A stretch of DNA of 64,000 nucleotides from Bacteroidales bacterium. GTDB lineage: Bacteria; Bacteroidota; Bacteroidia; Bacteroidales; UBA932. Location of the stretch: positions 186,001 to 250,000 of the forward strand of contig JAFRUH010000009.1 of assembly GCA_017438975.1 (NCBI GenBank). The letters are read 5' to 3'. Positions 9,076-17,729 of this stretch are shown in pieces. The notes below the pieces were generated by a model, which saw only the letters and a program-made list of their open reading frames with translations, was not told where the DNA came from and made no database searches. The position numbers were made by a program, and so were the translations under genes. The first letter of the stretch is position 1. Each line of letters opens with the position of its first letter.

Positions 9076-11892
9076 CTATTCTTTCGCCGTCGTGCAGGCG
9101 TTGACGAGGTAGGCGATGGAGACGTAGGGGATGCCGGAGTTCGTGGTCAGGCCGATCTCGCAGGTCCGGCTGTTCGAGTAGCCGGCCGGAATGCCGCTCA
9201 CCTGGTCCTTCAGCCTCCGGAGGGCATAGGCGTTGAGCTCGGGATGGGTCATGCCCTTATCACCTGCGAAGCCGCAGCAGCCGACCCCGTCCGGAACCGT
9301 CACGGCCGTCGAGCAGAGGCGGGCGAGCGAGACGAGGGTCTTGTCGAGTCCCATCAGGCGGGTCGAGCAAGTTGCGTGGACGGCGACCGGGGTATCCGAG
9401 GGATGGAAATCCAGTCGGTCCCGGAGGAACTTCCAGATGAACTCGACGGGCTCGTAGAGGTGCATCCGCTTGATCTTTCCCCGCATCCTGTGCAGGCAGG
9501 GACTCTGGTCGCAGAGGACCGGGTAGAGTCCTTCACACGAGGCTTTCCAGAGAGCCTCTTCCAGTTCGCGGGTCTTCCGGTCCGCGACTTCGGGAAGTCC
9601 TTTGCTCTCCCAGATCATCCCGCAGCAGAGCGAATCCTTGTTTTCTGGGAAAATCACTTCATAACCAGCTTTTTCCAGCAGGGAGACCATCTCCTCGACG
9701 AGGGGTTTTGCGGCCGGGGAGCTTTCTTTCGGAAGGCCCATCATCTGGTTCAGGCAGCTGGGGAAGTAGACGACTTTCAGCGGGGAGCCGGCCTTTCCCG
9801 TCAGGTCGGCCGGAGCCTTGTACGGGCGCGGGGTCGAGGGGGTCCATAGCGGCAGTCCCGCCTTGTGGAGCCCTTTTCCGAGTCCCGCCATCGCTTTTGT
9901 CCCGAGGACGCTGCTTCCGAAGTTCGCCAGCCCCAGTACGCCCCGGAGGCCGTTCTTGACCCCGTGGAAATGGTCCGCGGCGAAGGAGCCGAGACGCTTT
10001 CCGGCAGGGGAGATGTTCCGGTGGCGGATATCGTGGGTCAGGTCGGCGACATTGATTCCCATCGGGCAGGACATCGAGCAGAGTCCGTCCGCCGCGCAGG
10101 TCTCGTCACCGTAGTACTGATAGCCCCGGGTCAGTTCCTTAAGAAGTTCCGGATTCTCTCCGCTCGAAACGAGCCGGGCGATTTCCCGCCGGGCCACGAT
10201 CCGGGTCCGGGAGGACAGGGTGAAACCGCAGGATACGCAGTTGACCTCGCAGAATCCGCATTCGATGCACTTGTTCAGGTTCTTGTAGGCCGGTTCCATT
10301 TCGGGATCGGACGGAGTAAGGATCGGAAGGGCCTTGAAGTTCTTGATGAAGCACTCGGGGTCGTCGTTGAAGATGACGCCCGGGTTGAGGATGCCGGAGG
10401 GATCGAAGAGGGCCTTGATCCGTTTCATCACGGCGAAAGCCTTCGCGCCCCATTCGTATTCGACGAAGGGGGCCATGTTGCGCCCGGTCCCGTGTTCCGC
10501 CTTGAGGGAACCGTCGTATTTCCCGACAACCATTTCCGCGACGTCCCGGATCATCGCTTCGTACCTGCGGACATCCGCGTCGGTCGCAAACGACTGATTG
10601 ATAATGAAATGGAAATTTCCTTCCAGGGCGTGTCCATAGATGCAGCTGTCGTCGTACCCGTGCTTGTCGAGGAGGGCTGAGAGGTCCGAAGTCGCCTGGG
10701 GAAGGTCCTGGATATGGAAAGCGACATCCTCGATGAGGCAGGTCGTTCCCTCTTTGCGGAGACCGCCGACGGCCGGGAAAATGCCGGCCCGGATCGCCCA
10801 GTACTTGGAATACTCGGCCGGATCTTCTGTGAAATCGACGGAGACGCCGAAAGGAGAGAGAGCCTCCTTGATGGCATCGATGTTTTCTAGAAGAGCTTCA
10901 CGGGTCCCGGCCTGGGTCTCGGTCAGCACGGCGGTCAGGTCCGGAGAGCCGCCCTCGAGGTGCGGATCGCCAGCTGCAGTAAGGGAACGGATGTCCAGCA
11001 GTTCGGCGGCAGTGATCCGCTTGCGCGGCATCGCCACCACCCCTTCCGCGGCGGACCGGATGTCCGGGAAATAGATCATCGCGCTCGCCTTGAACGGAGC
11101 GATGGGAAGGGTGTCCATCGTGACCTCGGAAAGGAAGGCGAGGGTACCCTCCGACCCGACGAGAAGGTGGGCGGCGATATCGAAAGGATCGCTATAGGTG
11201 ATAAGGGGTAACAGGTTGAGCCCCGTAACGTTCTTGATGGAGTATTTGTACCGGATTCGCTCCGTGAGTTCCGGGTCTGCGAGAACCTCGTCGCGGAGGT
11301 CGCAGAGGGCTTTGAGGAAGTCTGGCCGGCGCTCTGAGAATGCTTTCCGGGAGGCCGGATCACCGGTATCGAGCACGGTCCCGTCAGCAAGGACCATCCG
11401 GGCGCTCCGGAGCATCCGGTCGCTGTTTGCATGGATGCCGCAGCTCATTCCGGAGGCGTTGTTCATGACGATTCCTCCGACCATGCAGCTCCCGATACTG
11501 GCCGGGTCCGGACCGAATTTGCGCCCGTACCGGGCGAGCAGGCGGTTCACTTCCGCACCGACGAGGCCGGGCTGGAGGGTAACGGTCGTGTCTTCGTTAT
11601 AATGCCATTTCTCCCAGTTCTTTCCTGCGACGACGAGGACGGAGTCGCTGACGGCCTGGCCGGAGAGGCTCGTACCGGCAGCCCTGAAAGTAAGCGGAAT
11701 TCCGGCGGCCGAGGCTTCCCGGAGGATCGCCGAGACATCGGCTTCGTTCCGGGAACGGATCACGATCCGGGGAGTCAGGCGGTAGAAGCCGGCGTCGGTT
11801 CCCCAGGCGAGACGGCGCAGCGGATCGGTGTACAGGCTGTTCTCCGGGAGGATCTGCTTCATCCGGGAGAGAAAGGCGGTATGGGAAGGCAT
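9076..11892 (-). CDS. FAD- and Fe-S-containing D-lactate/glycolate-type dehydrogenase
   Basis: A 938-residue oxidoreductase. Residues of about 35-230 form an FAD-binding PCMH-type domain (FRAAGTSLSGQ), followed by an FAD-oxidase C-terminal domain. Two Fe-S clusters follow, CIECGFCEVNC near 540 and CAADGLCSMSCP. The C-terminal part has two CCG domains (CCGMIWESKG and CCGFAGDKG) as in heterodisulfide-reductase-like and lactate-utilisation proteins. The architecture is the fused FAD/Fe-S dehydrogenase class (YdiJ- or Dld-like) that oxidises 2-hydroxyacids such as D-lactate, probably passing electrons to quinone. It starts four bases after the 4,6-dehydratase gene, so the two are likely cotranscribed although functionally unrelated. 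Confidence 0.9.
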   Translation of the reverse strand: MPSHTAFLSRMKQILPENSLYTDPLRRLAWGTDAGFYRLTPRIVIRSRNEADVSAILREASAAGIPLTFRAAGTSLSGQAVSDSVLVVAGKNWEKWHYNEDTTVTLQPGLVGAEVNRLLARYGRKFGPDPASIGSCMVGGIVMNNASGMSCGIHANSDRMLRSARMVLADGTVLDTGDPASRKAFSERRPDFLKALCDLRDEVLADPELTERIRYKYSIKNVTGLNLLPLITYSDPFDIAAHLLVGSEGTLAFLSEVTMDTLPIAPFKASAMIYFPDIRSAAEGVVAMPRKRITAAELLDIRSLTAAGDPHLEGGSPDLTAVLTETQAGTREALLENIDAIKEALSPFGVSVDFTEDPAEYSKYWAIRAGIFPAVGGLRKEGTTCLIEDVAFHIQDLPQATSDLSALLDKHGYDDSCIYGHALEGNFHFIINQSFATDADVRRYEAMIRDVAEMVVGKYDGSLKAEHGTGRNMAPFVEYEWGAKAFAVMKRIKALFDPSGILNPGVIFNDDPECFIKNFKALPILTPSDPEMEPAYKNLNKCIECGFCEVNCVSCGFTLSSRTRIVARREIARLVSSGENPELLKELTRGYQYYGDETCAADGLCSMSCPMGINVADLTHDIRHRNISPAGKRLGSFAADHFHGVKNGLRGVLGLANFGSSVLGTKAMAGLGKGLHKAGLPLWTPSTPRPYKAPADLTGKAGSPLKVVYFPSCLNQMMGLPKESSPAAKPLVEEMVSLLEKAGYEVIFPENKDSLCCGMIWESKGLPEVADRKTRELEEALWKASCEGLYPVLCDQSPCLHRMRGKIKRMHLYEPVEFIWKFLRDRLDFHPSDTPVAVHATCSTRLMGLDKTLVSLARLCSTAVTVPDGVGCCGFAGDKGMTHPELNAYALRRLKDQVSGIPAGYSNSRTCEIGLTTNSGIPYVSIAYLVNACTTAKE

Positions 11893-11896
11893 GTCG

Positions 11897-13810
11897 CTAG
11901 TTTTTGTCGTATTTTTCGAACTCCGAGTTCTTGCTCTTGAATTCGGGGACCGTGTCCTTCATCAGGCGGACGAGGGCGGGAATGTCGACGGCCTTGGTCA
12001 GGCGCTCGAGTTCTTCCACGACCGCGCTGGCGCTGTCATACTGATATTCGCGGACCTTGGCGATCCGGATCTTTTCGTGGAAGGAGGGGAGGGTATTCTC
12101 CGCATTGGAAAGGACCTCCTCGTAGAGCTTTTCTCCGGGCCTGAGACCGGTATATTCGATCTTGATGTCCTTGTCCGGGACGAAACCGGCCAGCGAGATC
12201 ATGTTGCGCGCAAGGGTGTCGATCTTGACCGGGACGCCCATGTCGAAGATGAAGATCTGGTTCCCGGTGCTCATCGTCGCGGCCTCCATGACGAGGCGGC
12301 AGGCCTCCGGGATGGTCATGAAGAAACGGGTGATTTCAGGATGGGTGACGGTGACCGGGCCGCCGCGGGCGATCTGGTCATTGAAACGAGGGATGACGGA
12401 GCCGTTCGATCCGAGGACGTTGCCGAACCGGGTCGTCACGAACCGGGTCTTTCCCTGCCGTTCGCCCTGGGCGATCGAGGTGCCGAGGGACTGGACATAG
12501 ATTTCGGCGAGGCGTTTGGTGCAGCCCATGATATTGGTCGGGTTGACAGCCTTGTCGGTCGAGATCATGACCATCTTGTCGACATCGTACTGGAGGCACT
12601 TGTCGGCGACGTTCCGGGTTCCGATGACATTGACATGGACGGCCTCGGCCGGGTTCTCCTCCATCAGGGGAACATGCTTGTACGCGGCGGCGTGGAAAAC
12701 GATCTGCGGATGCCAGGTCCGGAATACGAAGTCCAGCCGGTTGCGGTTCCGCACGTCTCCGATGACCGGAACGAAGTCCAGGTCATGCCTGGAATCTTCC
12801 AGCTCCAGGCGCAGGTTGTGCATCGGGGTCTCGGCATTGTCGAAGAGGATCAGTTTCCCGACCCCGTACGAGACGAGCTGGCGGCAGAGTTCCGATCCGA
12901 TCGAGCCGGCGGCACCCGTGACGAGGATGGATTTCCCCTTGACGTATTCCGTGATGTCCTGGACGGAAATCTTGATCTCCTCCCGTCCGAGCAGGTCTTC
13001 GATCTTGATGGCCCGGGGTTTGAGAATCTGCCCGTTTTCAGGGACTTCGTCCACGGCGGGCATGATCAGGCACTTGATCTGCTTTTCAGTGCAGAACTGG
13101 ATCAGCCGGTTCCTTTCGAGCTGGGCGTCATGCTCCGAGGCGAACAGGATGGCGTCGAAGCCGCCTTTGGCGAAAAGAGTCTCGAGAGATTCCTCCGAGT
13201 TGAAACTGTGGACCGGAAGCCGGTCGATCGTGATGTCGTGCTTGCTTTCGGAGTAGTTGATGAACCCGATGATCTTGTAATGGGGGGAGTTCTGGAGCCG
13301 GATGATCGTGGACACGGACTTGTCGGAAGTCCCGTAGACAAAGACCTTCATCAACCCGCTCTTGTCGCCGGTCCTGCCCTTGAGTGCGTCATAGGCCATG
13401 ATCATCATGACGCGGACTCCAAGGAGAAGGAAGAGGGTCAGGAGGAAATCTCCGAGCACCTCGATGTAGACCGCCCGGGAGAACCCGAAAGTGAGGACGA
13501 CGAAAATGCCCAGGACGATGACCTTGCCGAGGGCTGCCAGGGCGAAGGAGATGGTATCCTTGATGCTCAGGTGGCGGATGATGATCCGGTAGGTGCGGGT
13601 GACCCAGAACAGGACGGCGGACGCCACAATCGATACCCCCACGTAGGACAGGAAATAGGATCCGGCGTAAAACTTGGAGTCCGCAAGAAGATTGATCGCC
13701 AGGATAACGAAGACGGACGCGATGGCCGACAGCAGGATATCCGAGAGATAAATGATCTTCGTATTCAGATATTTTTCTTTCAGCAGCGAAAGATCGAATT
13801 TTCTAAACAT
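11897..13810 (-). CDS. membrane UDP-sugar 4,6-dehydratase (CapD/WbpM/PglF-like)
   Basis: A 637-residue protein with about four N-terminal membrane segments (residues 18-140), a CoA-binding-like Rossmann domain and a C-terminal SDR domain with VTGAAGSIGSE near 295. The active site reads STDKAVNPTNIMGCTKR, where Met near 427 replaces the SDR Tyr. This S-M-K arrangement is known from WbpM and PglF, which convert UDP-GlcNAc to UDP-4-keto-6-deoxy-GlcNAc for bacillosamine- or QuiNAc-type sugars. It is transcribed away from the heptose operon from a promoter at 13830-13860. Exact substrate is inferred. Confidence 0.9.
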   Translation of the reverse strand: MFRKFDLSLLKEKYLNTKIIYLSDILLSAIASVFVILAINLLADSKFYAGSYFLSYVGVSIVASAVLFWVTRTYRIIIRHLSIKDTISFALAALGKVIVLGIFVVLTFGFSRAVYIEVLGDFLLTLFLLLGVRVMMIMAYDALKGRTGDKSGLMKVFVYGTSDKSVSTIIRLQNSPHYKIIGFINYSESKHDITIDRLPVHSFNSEESLETLFAKGGFDAILFASEHDAQLERNRLIQFCTEKQIKCLIMPAVDEVPENGQILKPRAIKIEDLLGREEIKISVQDITEYVKGKSILVTGAAGSIGSELCRQLVSYGVGKLILFDNAETPMHNLRLELEDSRHDLDFVPVIGDVRNRNRLDFVFRTWHPQIVFHAAAYKHVPLMEENPAEAVHVNVIGTRNVADKCLQYDVDKMVMISTDKAVNPTNIMGCTKRLAEIYVQSLGTSIAQGERQGKTRFVTTRFGNVLGSNGSVIPRFNDQIARGGPVTVTHPEITRFFMTIPEACRLVMEAATMSTGNQIFIFDMGVPVKIDTLARNMISLAGFVPDKDIKIEYTGLRPGEKLYEEVLSNAENTLPSFHEKIRIAKVREYQYDSASAVVEELERLTKAVDIPALVRLMKDTVPEFKSKNSEFEKYDKN

Positions 13811-13829
13811 GCAATTGGTTTATAGATTA

Positions 13830-13860
13830 CAAAAGTAAGGATATCCGGCGAATAATCAAA
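13830..13860 (-). promoter_or_regulatory. Bacteroidota-type promoter for the 4,6-dehydratase gene
   Basis: On the minus strand a TTTG (-33) is followed after exactly 19 bases by TACTTTTG (-7), matching the Bacteroidota consensus TAnnTTTG. The -7 box lies about 20 bases upstream of the start codon, giving a very short leader. Confidence 0.75.
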
Positions 13861-13895
13861 ATGGGAGGCCGTGATGATATACGATTTTAATTGAT

Positions 13896-13903
13896 TATAT
13901 TTG
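13896..13903 (+). promoter_or_regulatory. -7 promoter element for the heptose operon
   Basis: TATATTTG matches the TAnnTTTG consensus, but no clear TTTG is seen 19-20 bases upstream. Transcription would begin near 13910, downstream of the TTG at 13891. This favours the ATG at 13924 as the hddA start. The element is divergent from the 4,6-dehydratase promoter. Confidence 0.6.
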
Positions 13904-13923
13904 TAAAATCTAAAAGAATTGAG

Positions 13924-15012
13924 ATGATTATCCGGAGCAAAGCACCCCTTCGTCTCGGCCTTGCGGGAGGAGGAAGCGACGTCTCTCCGTACAGCGATCT
14001 GTACGGGGGGCAGGTCCTGAACGCCACGATCAACCTTTCCGCCTACTGCACCATCGAGGAAACGGAGGACGGAATGATTACGGTCGACGCCTATGACGCG
14101 TCCTTGAGGGCATCTTATCCCGCTGCTGCCGTGCTGGACTGTCCGGCGGTACTGGTCTCGGGCGTTTTCAACCGCGTCATCGCTGAATTCGGGGCGGACG
14201 GGCAGGGAAAGCCTTTCGACGGGACCTTTGGGATCCGTCCCGGAGTGACCGGCTTCCGGATCACGACCTGGAACGACGCTCCGGCCGGTTCCGGCCTCGG
14301 AACCTCCTCGACGATGGTCGTGTGCATCCTGAAATGCTTCTCCGAATGGCTGGGCCTTCCCCTCGGGGACTACGAGGTCGCCCGTCTCGCCTATGAGATC
14401 GAGCGCAAGGACCTCGGGCTCGCCGGAGGAAAGCAGGACCAGTACGCCGCAGCCTTCGGCGGGTTCAACTTCATGGAATTCCGTCCGGACGATACCGTGA
14501 TCGTCAATCCGTTGAAAATCAAACGCTGGATCATCGATGAACTGGAGTCCTCGATGGTCCTGTATTTTACCGGGAAATCCCGGAGCAGCGCCGCGATCAT
14601 CTCCGAGCAGCAGAAGAATACCTCGACCGGGAACCGGGTCGCCATCGAAGCGATGCACCGGATCCGGCAGAGTTCCGCGGACATGAAGCTCGCCCTCCTG
14701 AAAGGGGATATGACGACCTTCGGCCGCATCCTGGGCAGCGCCTGGGAGGACAAGAAGAAAATGGCGGGCGCGATTACCAATCCCGTCATCCAGGAAGCCT
14801 TCGACGTTGCCCTCGGCACCGGGGCCCTGTCCGGGAAAGTGTCCGGTGCGGGCGGAGGCGGTTTCATCATGCTGATGGTCCCGCCGGTCCGGAAAAAGGC
14901 TGTGACGGAGGCCCTGCAGGCCCTTCCCGGCCTTGTGGTTCCGTTCCAGTTCACGGAACGCGGCGCCCATGCCTGGCGTATCTATGAATCCGACCGGGTC
15001 GAGAATATGTAG
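13924..15012 (+). CDS. hddA: D-glycero-alpha-D-manno-heptose-7-phosphate kinase
   Basis: GHMP-family kinase of 362 residues that phosphorylates heptose 7-phosphate at C1 to the alpha-1,7-bisphosphate. N-terminal RSKAPLRLGLAGGGSDV is the HddA/fucokinase-type substrate region, PAGSGLGTSST near 120-130 is the ATP-binding GHMP motif, and GKVSGAGGGGF near the C-terminus is the third motif. The ATG at 13924 is chosen over a TTG at 13891 that lies inside the promoter. A guanylyltransferase/phosphatase fusion follows three bases later, which supports the heptose role over fucose or galactose kinases. Confidence 0.9.
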   Translation: MIIRSKAPLRLGLAGGGSDVSPYSDLYGGQVLNATINLSAYCTIEETEDGMITVDAYDASLRASYPAAAVLDCPAVLVSGVFNRVIAEFGADGQGKPFDGTFGIRPGVTGFRITTWNDAPAGSGLGTSSTMVVCILKCFSEWLGLPLGDYEVARLAYEIERKDLGLAGGKQDQYAAAFGGFNFMEFRPDDTVIVNPLKIKRWIIDELESSMVLYFTGKSRSSAAIISEQQKNTSTGNRVAIEAMHRIRQSSADMKLALLKGDMTTFGRILGSAWEDKKKMAGAITNPVIQEAFDVALGTGALSGKVSGAGGGGFIMLMVPPVRKKAVTEALQALPGLVVPFQFTERGAHAWRIYESDRVENM

Positions 15013-15015
15013 TCT

Positions 15016-16188
15016 ATGGATGGATATGAAGTGATCATCCTCGCGGGAGGTCTCGGAACCCGTCTCCGCAGCGCGGTCGCCGATGTGCCGAAGTGCATGG
15101 CACCGGTCGCGGGACGGCCTTTCCTGTGGTATCTCCTCGACGGGCTCCGCGGTACACGGGCCTCGCGGGTGATCCTTTCGGTCGGCTACCTCAAGGAAGT
15201 CATTTTCGACTGGCTGGACCCTTCCGAATGGCCTTTTGAAATCGATTGGGCCGTGGAAGGGAAGCCTCTCGGAACGGGAGGCGGCATCCGGCTCGCCCTC
15301 TCGAAATGCAAAGGAAACCGGGTCGCCGTGCTGAACGGCGATACGCTGTACGATGTCTCCCTGGACGTCCTGATGGAGGACTGGGACGCGCCGGTATGCC
15401 TCGCCCTGAAGCCGATGGAAGCCTTTGACCGGTATGGGGCTGTGGAACTCGACGGACGCCGGATTACGGCCTTCCGCGAGAAAGCCTGGTGCCGGAAGGG
15501 CCTCATCAACGGCGGGGTCTATGCCATCGACCGGGAGGCGCTGGATCTCTCCTCCTTTCCGGAAATGTTTTCCTTCGAAAAGGACGTCCTGGAGCCGATG
15601 GCGGCGGAGGGACGGCTGGAAGGCGTGGTCGACGAGGGTTATTTCATCGACATAGGGATCCCGGAAGACTATGCGAGAGCCCGGCAGGAACTCCCTGAGA
15701 TCCAGGCGGTCCGTTCGGCGGACCGGCGGCTCCGGGGAGGGGAGGGATGGACCCTTCTCCTCGACCGGGACGGCGTGGTCAACCGGCAGATCAAGGGAGA
15801 TTACGTGCGGAGCTGGGACCGGTTCGTCTTCCTCCCCGGCGTCCTCAAGGCGCTCCGGGGATGGGCCTCGCGCTTCGACAGGATCCTTGTCATGACCAAC
15901 CAGCGGGGCGTCGGCAGGGGACTGATGACCCGGGAGGACCTGGACGCCATCCACGCGCGGATGATCGCGTCCATCACCGCTGCCGGAGGACGGATCGACG
16001 GAATCTATGTCTCGACGGCCGTGGATGAGGACGATCCGTCCCGGAAACCCCGCACCGGCCTTTTCGAGGCAGCCCTCCGCGACTGGCCCGACATGGACCC
16101 GGAGCGGTGCGTGATGGCCGGGGATACGGACTCGGACGAGGCCTTCGCCCGGAACTGCGGAATCGGATTTGTCAGAATGGGAGGATGA
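15016..16188 (+). CDS. fused heptose-1-phosphate guanylyltransferase / heptose-bisphosphate phosphatase
   Basis: A 390-residue two-domain enzyme. Residues of about 1-230 are a sugar nucleotidyltransferase (LAGGLGTRLRS, then VPKCMAPV, NGDTLYD and GTGGGI) resembling HddC. Residues of about 244-390 are an HAD phosphatase resembling GmhB, with LLLDRDGVVN (Asp250, Asp252), MTNQRGVGRG and MAGDTDSDE. The Cys/His zinc site of E. coli-type GmhB is absent: the segment after DGIYVSTAVDEDD has no cysteines before RKPRTGLF. Together the domains would remove the 7-phosphate and form GDP-heptose. The gene lies between hddA and a flippase and ends in an ATGA overlap. Confidence 0.88.
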   Translation: MDGYEVIILAGGLGTRLRSAVADVPKCMAPVAGRPFLWYLLDGLRGTRASRVILSVGYLKEVIFDWLDPSEWPFEIDWAVEGKPLGTGGGIRLALSKCKGNRVAVLNGDTLYDVSLDVLMEDWDAPVCLALKPMEAFDRYGAVELDGRRITAFREKAWCRKGLINGGVYAIDREALDLSSFPEMFSFEKDVLEPMAAEGRLEGVVDEGYFIDIGIPEDYARARQELPEIQAVRSADRRLRGGEGWTLLLDRDGVVNRQIKGDYVRSWDRFVFLPGVLKALRGWASRFDRILVMTNQRGVGRGLMTREDLDAIHARMIASITAAGGRIDGIYVSTAVDEDDPSRKPRTGLFEAALRDWPDMDPERCVMAGDTDSDEAFARNCGIGFVRMGG

Positions 16189-17729
16189 TGGAACAGGCCC
16201 CGAACATATCGGCGGGCAGCCGGCGGATCGCCCGGAATACGGTTTTCCTGTATTTCCGGATGTTCCTGCTGATGCTGATCGGCCTCTTCACCTCCCGGGT
16301 GGTCCTGCATACGCTCGGCGTCACCGACGTCGGCATCTACAATGCCGTGGGCGGCGTCGTGATGATGTTTACGATCGTGACAAATTCCCTGTCCACGGCG
16401 ATCAGCCGTTTCCTGACCTTCGGCCTCGGCAAGCGGGAGGCGGGGGAGCCGGTCGACCTCGGGAAGGTCTTCTCGACGGGCGTCGTGGTCGAACTGATCC
16501 TCTCGGGGATCATCTTCCTCCTCGTCGAAACGGTGGGGCTCTGGTTCCTGAATGCCCGGTACAACATCCCTCCGGATCGCCTGGGAGCCGCAAACTGGGT
16601 CATGCAATGTGCGATGCTGACTCTGGTCGTGAACCTGATGAGCGTCCCGTTCAACGCCGTTATCGTGGCCCACGAGCATATGCACGCCTTCGCCTATATC
16701 AGCGTAGTCGAGGCTGTCCTTAAACTGGGCGTCGCCCTGCTCCTGTACGTCTCCGCCTTCGACAAACTGAAGACTTATGCGGTCCTGATGCTGGCGGTCG
16801 CCCTCATCGTGCGCGCTGTCTACGCCCTGTATTGCAGACGCTTCGAGGAATGCCGGGCGCGGCTGGTCTTCGACCGGCCGACCTTCCGGGAAATGACCGG
16901 GTTCGCCGGGTGGAATTTCTTCGGGTCGGCTTCCTACCTCTGCAATACCCAGGGTATCAACATCGTGACCAACCTCTTCTTCGGGGTGGCGGTCAACGCC
17001 GCCCGGGGCTATGCCGTCCAGGTCGAGGGCCTGGTCCGCCAGTTCGTGACCAGTTTCACGACAGCCCTGAATCCCCAGATTACGAAATCCTATGCGGACG
17101 GCAGGCGGGACTACTGCCATGAGCTGGTCTGCAAGGGGGCCAAGTATTCCTGGCTCCTGATGCTGCTCTTCGCCGTCCCGCTCCTATTCGAGTCCGACCG
17201 GCTGCTCCGGCTCTGGCTCGGGGAGTATCCCCCCTATACGAACATCTTCGTTCCCCTCGCCGTCTTCGCGAACATGGTCGACATGTTCGGCAATTCGCTG
17301 GCCGTGCTGGCGATGGCAACGGGGGATATCCGGCGCTACTACCTTGTCGTCGGAGGCGTCACCTTCCTGGTCTTCCCGATCTCCTGGCTCTGTTTCGCCC
17401 TGGGAATGCCTCCGCAGACGGCCTATGTCGTCTATATCGTCGTCTATTCGCTCCTCATCGGGGTGAAACTGCTCCTGCTGAAGAAGCAGATCGGTTTCCC
17501 GCCCGCGAAATTCGTCCGGGAGACGGTCTTCCGGGTGCTTGCCGTCACGGCCGCAACCATCACCGTCACCGGACACGTCTGGTATTTCATGCCCGAGACG
17601 CTCTGGCGGCTCCTTGCCGTCCTCTTGGTCAGCACGGTTTCGATCGCCGTCTTCTCCTGGATTCTCGCCTCGACGGAGGGGGAACGGGCCTATGCACGCT
17701 CTGTTATCCATAAACTGATTCGGAAATGA
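16185..17729 (+). CDS. Wzx-type polysaccharide flippase / MOP-family exporter
   Basis: A 514-residue inner-membrane protein with about 12-14 hydrophobic segments, starting at FLYFRMFLLMLIGLFTSRVV. The early segment LGVTDVGIYNAVGGVV is typical of the oligosaccharide flippase branch of the MOP superfamily. It would move lipid-linked repeat units across the inner membrane. The frame is open upstream, but two adjacent ATGs at 16185 and 16188 follow GGGAGG directly; 16185 overlaps the previous stop as ATGA and is chosen. It overlaps the nitroreductase gene by four bases. Confidence 0.85.
   Translation: MMEQAPNISAGSRRIARNTVFLYFRMFLLMLIGLFTSRVVLHTLGVTDVGIYNAVGGVVMMFTIVTNSLSTAISRFLTFGLGKREAGEPVDLGKVFSTGVVVELILSGIIFLLVETVGLWFLNARYNIPPDRLGAANWVMQCAMLTLVVNLMSVPFNAVIVAHEHMHAFAYISVVEAVLKLGVALLLYVSAFDKLKTYAVLMLAVALIVRAVYALYCRRFEECRARLVFDRPTFREMTGFAGWNFFGSASYLCNTQGINIVTNLFFGVAVNAARGYAVQVEGLVRQFVTSFTTALNPQITKSYADGRRDYCHELVCKGAKYSWLLMLLFAVPLLFESDRLLRLWLGEYPPYTNIFVPLAVFANMVDMFGNSLAVLAMATGDIRRYYLVVGGVTFLVFPISWLCFALGMPPQTAYVVYIVVYSLLIGVKLLLLKKQIGFPPAKFVRETVFRVLAVTAATITVTGHVWYFMPETLWRLLAVLLVSTVSIAVFSWILASTEGERAYARSVIHKLIRK

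Noticed and set aside
11828-13825. Long open plus-strand frame opposite the 4,6-dehydratase gene
   Set aside because: The opposite strand encodes a full-length, motif-rich dehydratase with a promoter; the antisense product has no recognisable features.
13780-15954. A 724-codon minus-strand frame across hddA and the fusion gene
   Set aside because: Antisense shadow of two confidently identified heptose enzymes.
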